This document shows positions 1 to 8,156 of a stretch of 64,000 bases of DNA, one piece after another. Within the stretch, counting starts at the first letter, position 1. Each line of letters opens with the position of its first letter. Source of the stretch: CAVQOB01 sp963714325 (GTDB lineage: Bacteria > Pseudomonadota > Alphaproteobacteria > Rhizobiales > Hyphomicrobiaceae); contig CAVQOB010000012.1 of assembly GCA_963714325.1 (NCBI GenBank), forward strand, positions 62,001-126,000, in the 5' to 3' direction. The notes under the pieces are model-generated. The model saw nothing but the letters and a program-made list of their open reading frames with translations. It was not told the DNA's origin and made no database searches. A program made the translations under genes and the position numbers.

Positions 1-637
1 GCGCGGCGACGAACACGGCGGCGTTGGCGGCGTCGATCATCGAGACTGTAAAGGCGCCGAGGCCTGCGACCTCCAGGCGCTCCATCGCGTGGCCGGTCGG
101 CAGTAAGTCTTTGGTCACTGACCCGCCGGGTGAAAGGAAATCGAGGCGGATGCGCGCGCCGGTGCCAGCGACGCCGGCAATGGCGAAGTCGCCGTTGACC
201 ACCGCCTTGCCGCCGCGCACCGGAAAGCGGGCGTGGATGACTTTCTTCGTGTTCACCTGATGGATGCGGACCAGCGCTTCGCCGTCGCTCACTTTGATCA
301 ATCCTTCGTCGACAGCAAACGGGCCGACGGCGGAGGAGAGGTTGCCGCAGTTGGCATTCCAATCGACGATCGGTTTGTCTACGACGATCTGGGCGAACGT
401 GTAATCAACATCGCAGTCGGGGCGGGTCGGCGGGCTGATGATGACGGCCTTCGACAACGACGAGATGCCGCCACCCATGCCGTTGAGCTGGCGGCCGTTG
501 AGGTCGGGGCTGCCGAGCACGGCGAGGAACATTGGGTCGATGGCGGTGCGGTCAGTTGGGAGATCGCGAGCGTGGAAGAACACGCCTTTCGACGAGCCGC
601 CACGCATGAAAACGGCTGGGACAAAGCGCTGGGTCAT
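1..637 (-). CDS. prpF: PrpF-family isomerase (2-methylaconitate isomerase / 4-oxalomesaconate tautomerase type), C-terminus outside window
   Basis: The reverse strand is open from an ATG at 637 to the window edge (212 codons seen). The N-terminus reads MTQRFVPAVFMRGGSSKG, matching the start of PrpF proteins, and near residue 105 there is NCGNLSSAVGPFAVDEG, the family's conserved NCGN segment. PrpF enzymes have a diaminopimelate-epimerase-like fold and move a double bond or isomerise unsaturated tri- or dicarboxylates, such as trans- to cis-2-methylaconitate. The gene diverges from the tctCBA-prpB cluster. With a PrpB-like lyase next door, a role in the 2-methylcitrate route is the simplest reading. 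A tautomerase of gallate/protocatechuate catabolism is the alternative. Substrate is inference; family is clear. Confidence 0.85.
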   Translation of the reverse strand, partial: MTQRFVPAVFMRGGSSKGVFFHARDLPTDRTAIDPMFLAVLGSPDLNGRQLNGMGGGISSLSKAVIISPPTRPDCDVDYTFAQIVVDKPIVDWNANCGNLSSAVGPFAVDEGLIKVSDGEALVRIHQVNTKKVIHARFPVRGGKAVVNGDFAIAGVAGTGARIRLDFLSPGGSVTKDLLPTGHAMERLEVAGLGAFTVSMIDAANAAVFVAA

Positions 638-686
638 CGGTGCGGCTCCGTTGTTCAGTCGCTGTTGCCTGTTCCGCCTGGATGGC

Positions 687-705
687 GGGAATCCCTATTA
701 TTCCC
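687..705. promoter_or_regulatory. Inverted repeat in the prpF/tctC divergent promoter region
   Basis: GGGAAT, 7 nt, then ATTCCC: a perfect 6-bp-arm inverted repeat in the 222-bp gap between the divergent prpF and tctC. Position and symmetry suit an operator serving both directions, but no regulator gene lies beside it and arms this short can arise by chance. Confidence 0.3.
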
Positions 706-859
706 CGATGATATCGATTTTGACAGCGGTGTCGATCCGGGGGGCGGCCGCGTCCCAAGACTTATCCAGCGGTGGCGTCTTGCGGTTGCCCGATTGGTCG
801 GTTAGGAACGGGCGGAGTGGGGCGCTGTGACCCCACACGAAAACACTTTGGGAGGAATT

Positions 860-1813
860 ATGCTGTCACGTCGTTCAATGGTTGCGGCCGCCATGACGTT
901 GCCGCTACTAGCAGGCGCTGTATTCGCAGGCCCCGCCAAGGTCATGGTCCCAGGCGGCGCCGGTGGTGGCTGGGATGGGACGGGACGCTTGGCGTTCGAC
1001 GTCATGAACAAGGCGGGTATTTTCACGGAAGGCGCGACCTTCACCAACAAGGGTGGTGCCGCCGGCACTGTCGGTCTTGCCGACTTCGCCAAGAATAAGG
1101 GCCAGGATGACGCCGTGATGATCATGGGCGTGATCATGGTCGGCGGCATTATCGCCAACAAGAGCCCGGTCACGCTCGATCAGGTGACGCCGTTGGCACG
1201 CCTGACATTCGAGTGGAACGCGCTCGCGGTTCCCGCCGACAGCCCGATCAAAACTGTCAAAGAGTTCGTCGAAGCGCTGAAGAAGGATCCGGGCGCGCTG
1301 GCGGTTGGCGGCGGTTCGGCCGGTGGCGTCGACCACGTGACGCTGGCGCTGATCGCGAAATCGGCGGGTGTGCCGGCCGACAAGCTGAATTATGTCGGGT
1401 TCTCCGGTGGGGCCGAAATGCTGACGGCACTCGGCAGCGGCCGCCTGAAGGGCGCGATATCCGGCGTTTCGGAAATGGTCCAGCAGGTCGCCGCCGGCCG
1501 CGTGCGCATCATTGCGGTGACGTCGGAAAAGGCCAGTGCCGAGGCGAAGGCGCCATCACTCAAGGAAAGCGGTATTGATCTCGTGCTCGGCAACTGGCGC
1601 GGCATCATGGGCGCGCCGGAGATGTCGGACGCCGGCAAGAAAGCCTGGATCGATCGGATTGACAAGATGTGCGCCGCTAAAGAATGGGTGGAAGGTCTCG
1701 CCAAGCAGGGTCTCGAGAATGCCTGCCTGACCGGCGACAAGTATGCGGCGTTCCTCAAGGACGAGCAGACGCGCTGGGCTGCGACGCTCAAGGATGTTGG
1801 CATCGCCAAGTAA
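860..1813 (+). CDS. tctC: TctC/Bug-family periplasmic substrate-binding protein of a tripartite tricarboxylate transporter
   Basis: Protein of 317 aa. The ATG at 860 follows GGGAGGAATT, a strong ribosome site, and begins a signal peptide (MLSRRSMVAAAMTLPLLAG) cleaved near AVFAG. The early segment KVMVPGGAGGGWDGTGR is the Bug-fold phosphate-loop-like strand that holds a carboxylate. The later GGSAGGVDHVTLAL and SGGAEMLTALGSGRLKGAI segments are also typical. It captures a tri- or dicarboxylate in the periplasm and passes it to TctAB. It is first in the operon tctC-tctB-tctA-prpB and is followed by a strong hairpin (1836-1863) that could let the binding protein be made in excess over the membrane parts. 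Substrate not provable from sequence. Confidence 0.9.
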   Translation: MLSRRSMVAAAMTLPLLAGAVFAGPAKVMVPGGAGGGWDGTGRLAFDVMNKAGIFTEGATFTNKGGAAGTVGLADFAKNKGQDDAVMIMGVIMVGGIIANKSPVTLDQVTPLARLTFEWNALAVPADSPIKTVKEFVEALKKDPGALAVGGGSAGGVDHVTLALIAKSAGVPADKLNYVGFSGGAEMLTALGSGRLKGAISGVSEMVQQVAAGRVRIIAVTSEKASAEAKAPSLKESGIDLVLGNWRGIMGAPEMSDAGKKAWIDRIDKMCAAKEWVEGLAKQGLENACLTGDKYAAFLKDEQTRWAATLKDVGIAK

Positions 1814-1835
1814 CGATGAATGCCGCGCGATCGGG

Positions 1836-1863
1836 AAAGGGGCGCGACAGGCGCCCCTTTTTT
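1836..1863 (+). terminator. Intrinsic terminator/attenuator between tctC and tctB
   Basis: AAAGGGGCGC, 5-nt loop, GCGCCCCTTT, then TTT: a perfect 10-bp stem running into a T-run, 22 bp after the tctC stop. It lies inside an otherwise same-strand transporter operon, so it probably acts as a partial terminator or an mRNA-stabilising 3' end for tctC. Confidence 0.75.
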
Positions 1864-1921
1864 CATCTAAGCTGGCGGCCTTGCATTGCAATTTTGCAGC
1901 CACTATGGGGAGCGTGCGCAC

Positions 1922-2452
1922 ATGAGTTCAGACACGGCGGAGGCTCGCCACGACAAACCCTGGTGGCTCGGGCTGCTGGTCATCGCCATCGGTGTGTTCT
2001 GGGTTTATGGCGCGTCGCTGCTGCCGCAGACGGCGACCTATGCCAAGGTCGGGCCGGGGATGTTTGTCATGGCGGCCGGCTTCGGATTGATCGGGTTCGG
2101 TATCCTGCTGCTGGTGCAGATCGCGCGCGGCGAGCGGTTCGAGGCGGTCGGCGGCGAGGATGTCGCGGTGGAGCAACCGGCCGACTGGACGGCGCTGTTG
2201 ACGGCGGTCTTGGCCGCAGCGATCCCGCTCTACACCATGGATCGGTTCGGTTTTGTAGTGTCGGCGGGCCTGATGTTCGCGTTGACGACACGGGCGTTCG
2301 GCAATCGTCGCTTGCTGCTCGATCTTGCCATCGGCCTGCTGGTGGCCGGCATTGCCTGGTACGGGTTCAACCTGCTCGGCGTCAACCTCGGTGACGCCGT
2401 CAAAATTCCGAAGACGATCGGCGCTCTGCTGCCCAGCCTAAAGCCCTGGTGA
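1922..2452 (+). CDS. tctB: TctB small membrane subunit of the tripartite tricarboxylate transporter
   Basis: Protein of 176 aa with four hydrophobic segments: about residues 14-33 (WLGLLVIAIGVFWVYGAS), 43-62, 89-110 and 130-148. This is the size and topology of TctB. It forms the inner-membrane carrier with TctA and works with TctC. The ATG at 1922 is chosen because it opens directly into MSSDTAEARHDKPWWLG, a cytoplasmic tail before the first helix; an upstream extension would lie in the region after the tctC terminator. It ends 25 bp before tctA, so the two are surely cotranscribed. TctB sequences diverge widely, so the call rests on topology plus position. Confidence 0.85.
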   Translation: MSSDTAEARHDKPWWLGLLVIAIGVFWVYGASLLPQTATYAKVGPGMFVMAAGFGLIGFGILLLVQIARGERFEAVGGEDVAVEQPADWTALLTAVLAAAIPLYTMDRFGFVVSAGLMFALTTRAFGNRRLLLDLAIGLLVAGIAWYGFNLLGVNLGDAVKIPKTIGALLPSLKPW

Positions 2453-2477
2453 TTGGCCAGCGAGCGAGAGAGTTCTC

Positions 2478-3965
2478 ATGACAACTTTGCAATCCTTGAT
2501 GGCAGGCTTCGGTGTCGCGCTGCAGCCGATCAATCTGTTCGTTTGTCTGATCGGCACCGTGCTCGGCACCGCAATCGGCGTCTTGCCGGGGATCGGGCCG
2601 GCGCTGACCATCGCACTATTGTTGCCAGTGACAGTGAAGCTCGCGCCGGAGAGTGCCTTCATCATGTTCGCCGGCATTCTCTACGGTGCCATGTACGGCG
2701 GCTCAACGACTTCGATCCTGCTGAATACACCCGGCGAGTCGGGCTCGATGATGACGGCGCTCGAAGGCAACAAAATGGCCAAGAAGGGTCGTGGTGCAGC
2801 CGCGCTCGCGACGGCGGCAATCGGCTCGTTCATTGCCGGCACAATCGGCACGATTGGTTTGACGTTCCTTGCCAAACCAGTGGCGGAACTCGCCTATATT
2901 TTCGGACCGGAAGATTATTTCGGGCTGATGATCCTGGCCTTCACGTCGGTTTCGGTGGTGATGGGCTCGTCGCGCGTCCGCGGGTTCATCGCGTTGTTTC
3001 TGGGGCTGGCGCTAGGCACCGTCGGTATCGACAGCCAAACCGGGCAGGCGCGGATGGTGTTCGGCAATCCCGAATTGATGGACGGCATCCAGTTGACCAT
3101 CGTGCTGGTCTCGCTGTTCGCGATCGGAGAATGCTTCTACGTCGCCAGCCGTTATGCCAGCACGCCGCCGGCGATCAATCCGCTGGCGGGGGGCGTGTGG
3201 ATGAGTGCGGATGATTGGCGCCGCTCGTGGAAACCGTGGTTGCGCGGAACCGCGCTCGGCTTTCCGATCGGCGCTCTGCCGGCGGGGGGATCGGAAATTC
3301 CGACGTTCCTTTCGTACACGCTAGAACGCAAGCTCGCCAAAAATCCGGAAGAATTCGGCCATGGCGCCATCGAGGGGGTGGCTGGCCCGGAGGCGGCGAA
3401 CAATGCCGCAGCAGCGGGTGTGCTGGTGCCGCTGTTGACGCTCGGGCTGCCGACGTCGGCGACGGCGGCAATCATGTTGGCGGCGTTCCAGAACTATGGG
3501 CTTACGCCCGGTCCAACGCTGTTCGAAACAAATGCTGCGCTGGTCTGGGGCCTGATTGCATCGCTTTATATCGGCAACGTCATGCTACTGGTGCTCAATC
3601 TGCCAATGGCGGGGTTGTGGGTGCGATTGTTGCTGATCCCAAGGCCTTATCTCTATGCGGGGATCATGGTCTTCGCGCTGGTTGGAGTCTGGGGCATTTC
3701 GACGTCGTGGTGGGACTTGTTGATCATGGTCGTGCTCGGGCTCGCCGGATACGTCATGCGGGTCTATGATTTCCCGATAGCGCCGGTATTGATCGGCCTG
3801 ATCCTTGGACCGATGGCGGAGACGCAGTTGCGCCGAGCGCTCGCCATCAGCCAGGGCAATCCGATCGGTTTGATCAATACGCCGCTGTCGGCCGGCATCA
3901 TGGTTGCGGCATTGGCAGTGTTCTTCCTGCCGCTGCTGTTGGAACGGCTGAAATCGAAAGCTTAG
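2478..3965 (+). CDS. tctA: TctA large membrane subunit of the tripartite tricarboxylate transporter
   Basis: Protein of 495 aa, normal for TctA, with about 12 hydrophobic segments. The two duplicated signature stretches are present: GVLPGIGPALTIALLLPVT near residue 35 and YGGSTTSILLNTPGE near residue 75. The second-half counterpart LGLPTSATAAIMLAA lies near residue 325. It is the sodium- or proton-coupled translocation subunit for the carboxylate delivered by TctC. It sits between tctB and the prpB-like lyase (23 bp downstream), so uptake and breakdown appear to be coded by one message. Confidence 0.95.
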   Translation: MTTLQSLMAGFGVALQPINLFVCLIGTVLGTAIGVLPGIGPALTIALLLPVTVKLAPESAFIMFAGILYGAMYGGSTTSILLNTPGESGSMMTALEGNKMAKKGRGAAALATAAIGSFIAGTIGTIGLTFLAKPVAELAYIFGPEDYFGLMILAFTSVSVVMGSSRVRGFIALFLGLALGTVGIDSQTGQARMVFGNPELMDGIQLTIVLVSLFAIGECFYVASRYASTPPAINPLAGGVWMSADDWRRSWKPWLRGTALGFPIGALPAGGSEIPTFLSYTLERKLAKNPEEFGHGAIEGVAGPEAANNAAAAGVLVPLLTLGLPTSATAAIMLAAFQNYGLTPGPTLFETNAALVWGLIASLYIGNVMLLVLNLPMAGLWVRLLLIPRPYLYAGIMVFALVGVWGISTSWWDLLIMVVLGLAGYVMRVYDFPIAPVLIGLILGPMAETQLRRALAISQGNPIGLINTPLSAGIMVAALAVFFLPLLLERLKSKA

Positions 3966-3988
3966 TTCGACGATCGAAGGAGACGGGT

Positions 3989-4912
3989 ATGCCCTACCTT
4001 GTTGGCGCGGATGTTCCACCATTGCCTGCGGGTCAACGCTTCCGGAGCCTGCTGGAGCGCCGGCAAATTCTGCAGATGCCAGGCGCGCAGAATGGTCTTG
4101 CCGCAGCACAGGCCAAACAGGCCGGCTTCGACGCGCTGTATCTGTCAGGCGCGGCGATGTCGGCATCGATGGGATTGCCGGACCTCGGCGTCATCACCGT
4201 CGACGAGGTTGCATTCTTCATCCGCCAAGTTGCGCGCTCATCCGGCCTGCCCGTACTGGTCGACGGCGATACCGGCTATGGCGAGGCATTGAACGTGATG
4301 CACATGGTGCGGACCTTCGAGAATGCAGGCGCCGCCGCCGTGCACATAGAGGATCAGATTTTGCCGAAGAAGTGCGGCCATCTCAACGACAAGAAACTGG
4401 CCAGTCCAGCCGATATGGCGGCGAAGGTTGCGGCGGCGCGGAAAGCGCGGCAGCATTTGGTGATCATCGCTCGTACGGACGCAGTCGCCAGCGAGGGTAT
4501 GGACGCGGCGGTGGCGCGCGCGAAGCTTTATCTGCAGGCTGGCGCCGACGCGATCTTTCCGGAAGCGCTGACGACGCCGGAAATGTTCCGCGCCTTCGCT
4601 GGACACTTTCCGGGTGTGCCGTTACTCGCTAACATGACGGAGTTCGGGCGGACGCCGTTCTTTACCGCGAGCGAATTCGAAGCATTCGGCTACGCGATGG
4701 TGATCTGGCCAGCATCATCCTTGCGCGTCGCGGCCAAGGCACAAGCGGAACTCTATGAGGCAATCAAGCGGGATGGTGGCACGCACGGGCAAATCGGCCG
4801 CATGCTGACGCGCAAGGAACTCTACGCGACGATCGACTACCACGGGTACGAGGAACTCGATCAATCTCTGATCAGGACCATTCCGCCGGAGGGCATGCCG
4901 CAGCGCGGGTGA
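3989..4912 (+). CDS. prpB: Isocitrate lyase/PEP mutase superfamily enzyme, probably 2-methylisocitrate lyase
   Basis: Protein of 307 aa; the ATG at 3989 has AAGGAG about 8 bp upstream. Motifs match PrpB closely: YLSGAAMSASMGLPDLG, VDGDTGYGEALNV (metal-binding Asp region), HIEDQILPKKCGH with the catalytic Cys of the K-(K/R)-C-G-H loop, and LANMTEFGRTP. PrpB splits 2-methylisocitrate into pyruvate and succinate. No prpC or prpD is seen here, so the pathway would have to be completed elsewhere or the enzyme may act on another imported acid. Oxaloacetate decarboxylase and PEP mutase relatives lack the KKCGH loop, which argues for true lyase chemistry. Cytoplasmic; last gene of the tct operon. Confidence 0.85.
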   Translation: MPYLVGADVPPLPAGQRFRSLLERRQILQMPGAQNGLAAAQAKQAGFDALYLSGAAMSASMGLPDLGVITVDEVAFFIRQVARSSGLPVLVDGDTGYGEALNVMHMVRTFENAGAAAVHIEDQILPKKCGHLNDKKLASPADMAAKVAAARKARQHLVIIARTDAVASEGMDAAVARAKLYLQAGADAIFPEALTTPEMFRAFAGHFPGVPLLANMTEFGRTPFFTASEFEAFGYAMVIWPASSLRVAAKAQAELYEAIKRDGGTHGQIGRMLTRKELYATIDYHGYEELDQSLIRTIPPEGMPQRG

Positions 4913-4930
4913 CAGTCTCATCGCGGCAGG

Positions 4931-4965
4931 AAAAGAAAAGCGCCGCGGACAGATGCCCGCGGCGC
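4931..4965 (-). terminator. Intrinsic terminator of the TrcR gene
   Basis: On the reverse strand a 9-bp perfect stem GCGCCGCGG / CCGCGGCGC (4940-4965) is followed by CTTTTCTTTT. It lies 34 bp past the stop of the gene at 5000-5752 and also faces the convergent prpB gene. Confidence 0.75.
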
Positions 4966-4999
4966 GCGTGTTGAGTGAGTTGCGATCGTCGTCAGTGGG

Positions 5000-5752
5000 T
5001 CACTCGCCGTCTTTGTCGTCGCCCTTCGGCAATTCCTTGAGCTTGGCCAGCATCCTCGCCGCTTCCTGGGCTTCAGTTACCTGTTCTGGCTCATCGGCGA
5101 CGGGCTGCAGGATTTCGACGGTCGGTTGCGGACCAAGGCCCGGTACGGTCGCGGACGTTGCCAGCAACGTCGCGCCGGCCTTCTCGATGTCCTTGCCAGC
5201 TTCCTTGCGCTCGCGCTCGAGACGACGGGCCGACTTTTGCACTTCAGCGTCGAGGTCAAGCTGGGAGCACAGACCGAGTGTTACGGGGTCCTGCGCGGTC
5301 AGGTTCTGCGCATTCCAATGGCTGCGGTCGCGGATCGCGGCGATTGTTGGTTTGGTGGTGCCGACTAGGCGCATGATCTGCGCGTCCTTCAGTTCGGGAT
5401 GACTGCGCAACAGCCACAAGACCGCATTTGGACGATCGTGACGGCGCGATACTGGCGTATAGCGCGGACCCGGCTTGCCTTTGGTCATCGATTGCACGTC
5501 GACCTTCGTTTCGGCGAGCTGAAGATGATGGGTTTTGTCCTTCTCGGCGCGCTGGATTTCTTCGCGCGTCAACTGGTTGCTCGAAATCGGGTCCATACCC
5601 TTGATGCCCTGCGCGACGTCGCCGTCGGCGATGCCCTTCACTTCGAGCACATGCAGCGAGCAGAATTCAGCGATCTGTTCGAAACTCAACGAGGTATTTT
5701 CAACAAGCCAAACGGCGGTCGCCTTCGGCATCAATGGTCTGCGATCACTCAT
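5000..5752 (-). CDS. trcR: DUF1013 cell-cycle transcriptional regulator TrcR
   Basis: Protein of 250 aa. The conserved DUF1013 block is obvious: MPKATAVWLVENTSLSFEQ, IAEFCSLHVLEVKGIADG and SRRHDRPNAVLWLLRSHPEL, followed by a helix-turn-helix-like stretch QIMRLVGTTKPTIAAIRDR. The charged C-terminal third (EVQKSARRLERERKEAG) is probably helical. The family is essentially confined to Alphaproteobacteria, where it is linked to cell-cycle transcription, so this gene is a good lineage marker. The start at 5752 (MSDRRPLMPKA) is preceded by GGGAGC; longer readings to 5911 lack family similarity. Monocistronic, with its own terminator at 4931-4965. Confidence 0.9.
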   Translation of the reverse strand: MSDRRPLMPKATAVWLVENTSLSFEQIAEFCSLHVLEVKGIADGDVAQGIKGMDPISSNQLTREEIQRAEKDKTHHLQLAETKVDVQSMTKGKPGPRYTPVSRRHDRPNAVLWLLRSHPELKDAQIMRLVGTTKPTIAAIRDRSHWNAQNLTAQDPVTLGLCSQLDLDAEVQKSARRLERERKEAGKDIEKAGATLLATSATVPGLGPQPTVEILQPVADEPEQVTEAQEAARMLAKLKELPKGDDKDGE

Positions 5753-6023
5753 AAAGGGGGCTCCCGGACCCATGCGGTACGATCCGCATAAGCCAACTGC
5801 GCAAGAAGGTTTCTGAGATGCGTGACTATAGCAAAATTGGGCATGGACGCGCAATGGCGTTATTGCTATCGGGGGTTGTATTTTCAAGCTGATAGGCGAT
5901 TCGTGCGTCATATCGTGCGTTCCAGTACTCGTCGAGCGCGATTGCGGGCGAATATTTTCTGTTTATGGTGCGATGCGATAAGGCGCACATCGGTGCGATG
6001 CGGGCGGCAGGGAGCAGGCAGGC

Positions 6024-6464
6024 ATGACGATCGTTACTCGGACGAGTTACGCATTTGAAGATCTGGCCATTGGTATGGAAGCCTCGTTCGCGAAGGTGGT
6101 GACGGAGGCCGACATTGTCGGTTTCGCGGAGGTCACCGGCGACAAGAACCCAGTACATTTAGATGCGGCTTACGCCGCCAAGACCATGTTCAAGACGCGA
6201 ATCGCTCATGGCATGCTGACGGCGAGCTATATCTCGGCGGTGTTCGGCATGGAGTTGCCGGGGCCGGGTGCGATCTATGTTTCGCAGACGCTGAACTTCC
6301 GTGGGCCGGTTCGGATCGGTGACAGGGTGATCGCCAAGGTGACACTCGTCGAAATGTTTCCGTCCAAGCGGCGTGCGCGGTTCGACTGCGTGTGTACCGT
6401 GGACGGCAAGCCGGTGCTCGAGGGCGAGGCGGTAATGATGGTCCCGGGGCGGCCCCAGACTTGA
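6024..6464 (+). CDS. MaoC-like (R)-specific enoyl-CoA hydratase
   Basis: Protein of 146 aa with a single hot-dog fold domain. The hydratase-2 motif is visible as FAEVTGDKNPVHLDAAYAAK, whose Asp and His form the catalytic pair, followed by RIAHGMLTASYISAVFG. This size and motif fit PhaJ-type enzymes that hydrate trans-2-enoyl-CoA to (R)-3-hydroxyacyl-CoA, feeding polyhydroxyalkanoate synthesis or beta-oxidation. It lies 30 bp before ribF on the same strand, a pairing that recurs in Alphaproteobacteria. Exact acyl-chain preference cannot be read from the sequence. Confidence 0.88.
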   Translation: MTIVTRTSYAFEDLAIGMEASFAKVVTEADIVGFAEVTGDKNPVHLDAAYAAKTMFKTRIAHGMLTASYISAVFGMELPGPGAIYVSQTLNFRGPVRIGDRVIAKVTLVEMFPSKRRARFDCVCTVDGKPVLEGEAVMMVPGRPQT

Positions 6465-6494
6465 CCCAAGCCTGATGGAGCGTGCGGCGCCACC

Positions 6495-7437
6495 ATGCAT
6501 GTTATCTATGGCTATGATCACGTTCCCCTCAATGCGCGTGGCGGTGGGTGGGCAATTGGTAATTTTGATGGCGTGCATCGCGGTCATCAAGCGTTGCTTC
6601 GGCTGGCCCGCGACGCGGGTCCTGCACTGCATGCGCCTGCCGGTGTGATCATCTTTGAGCCGCATCCGCGCGCGTTTTTTCAACCAGATCGGCCGCATTT
6701 CACGCTGACGCCGTTGCCGGAGAAATTGGTACTACTCGAGCGATATGGCATGACGGCGACAATCGTTTTGGAATTTGATCAGCGGTTTGCCGCGCTGTCG
6801 GCCGGCGATTTTGTCGAGCGTGTGTTAGTTGCCGGGCTCGGCGTCAAGCATGTGGTCGTCGGCTACGACTTCCACTACGGCAAGGGGCGGGCAGGAACAC
6901 CCGAGACATTGCTCAAGGCGGGTCACGCGTTTGCTTTTGGTGTCACGATTGCCGAGCAGGTCGCTGATCGGGGCGAAGTCATTTCATCGAGCGCGATCCG
7001 GGCGGAACTCGCGCAGGGCGACATCATCGGTGCCAACGCCTTGCTCGGCCATCGCTGGCGAGTTTCTGGACCGGTGGTGAGCGGTGCCAAGCGCGGGACC
7101 GGCATGGGTTACCCGACAGCCAACGTGAAGTTGGGCATGGGCACGGCGCTGGCGCACGGCATCTACGCTGTCATCGTAGAGGTGCATGGTGAACGCCTTC
7201 AGGGGGCGGCGTATCTCGGCACACGTCCGACATTTGATCATGGCGAAGTACTGCTCGAAACCTTTCTGCTCGATTTCGACGCCGACCTTTACGGGCGCGA
7301 GATCGCCATCGAATTCGTCGATTTCATTCGCGCCGATCGCAAATTTGAGTTCGAGCGAGGCGCTGGTGGCGCAGATGGATCGTGATGTCGCCAAGGTCCG
7401 ACTGGTGCTGGCGTCGCTCAAAGATGCCAATGACTGA
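6495..7437 (+). CDS. ribF: Bifunctional riboflavin kinase/FMN adenylyltransferase with an apparent C-terminal frameshift
   Basis: The N-terminal FAD synthetase domain begins near residue 16 (WAIGNFDGVHRGHQALL, nucleotidyl-transferase HxGH-type site), with VVGYDFHYGKGRAGT near 120. The riboflavin kinase domain starts near 180 (GHRWRVSGPVV, GTGMGYPTANVKL). The enzyme makes FMN and then FAD. In the starting frame translation ends at 7385 after KFEFERGAGGADGS, which is not the family ending. The +1 frame from about 7351 reads SSEALVAQMDRDVAKVRLVL to a stop at 7437, the expected RibF C-terminal helix. Removing one T near 7350 joins the two. Either a sequence error or a mild C-terminal truncation; both catalytic domains are intact. 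Confidence 0.88.
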
Positions 7438-7571
7438 GACAATTCCGCCACGTCTCGGTCGACATGGTGCATTAGTTTGCCTCTGAACACTGTTTTTACG
7501 GTGTGCTGGATCGCGGATCAGGTATCAAGAACGCTATGTATTGCGCCGACGCGCACCTCGGAGACAAAATC

Positions 7572-8120
7572 TTGATCGCATTTCGCAGTGTGCTGGCAAC
7601 CCTGGTGGCGTTGATCGCGGCTGCTCCGCCTGCCCAAGCGCAGCAGGGTGGCCTGGTGCACGAACTCAAGATCGGCATGCTCGCGCATGATGTGCCGGCT
7701 CTGTGGAGCGGCTTCCGCTTGGAGCGCGGCGGCGTCGACATTAACGCCGAATTGCAGCTGCGGCCCGCGCTCGCCATCTTCGGGGGAACGTTGCGGCCGG
7801 TGATTGGCGGGTCGGTGCACACGGACGGCGCGACCAGTCGCGGCTATATCGATGCGCGCTGGCAATATGAAACGGCGAGCGGCATTTTTTTCGGGCTTGG
7901 CCTTGGCGCCGCTGTGCATAACGGCCGCATCGACCCCGATACGGTGGATCGCAAGGCGCTCGGCTCGCGGGTGCTGTTTCATATTCCCTTCGAGGTTGGC
8001 TACCGCTTTGACAAGCATTCGAGCGTGTCACTCTATTTCGAACACATGTCTAACGCCAGCATTGCCAGGTGGAATGAGGGCATGGACGCCATCGGTGTGC
8101 GCTACGGCTACCGCTTTTGA
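7572..8120 (+). CDS. PagL-like outer-membrane lipid A 3-O-deacylase / acyloxyacyl hydrolase
   Basis: About 182 aa from a TTG at 7572 (GGAGAC upstream) that opens a signal peptide ending near PAQAQ. ATG at 7503 or 7536 would add a charged leader before the signal and is less likely. The rest alternates hydrophobic residues as in a small beta-barrel and ends in YGYRF with a C-terminal Phe, as outer-membrane proteins do. Near the end FEHMSNASIARWNEGMD carries the PagL His-x-Ser pair and a following Glu that would form the catalytic triad. PagL removes the 3-position acyl chain from lipid A. Single gene between ribF and a convergent GST. Function is by family resemblance. Confidence 0.75.
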   Translation: MIAFRSVLATLVALIAAAPPAQAQQGGLVHELKIGMLAHDVPALWSGFRLERGGVDINAELQLRPALAIFGGTLRPVIGGSVHTDGATSRGYIDARWQYETASGIFFGLGLGAAVHNGRIDPDTVDRKALGSRVLFHIPFEVGYRFDKHSSVSLYFEHMSNASIARWNEGMDAIGVRYGYRF

Positions 8121-8156
8121 TTGAATGACGATTGCAGAGAAGACGTAGTCCGCTGA

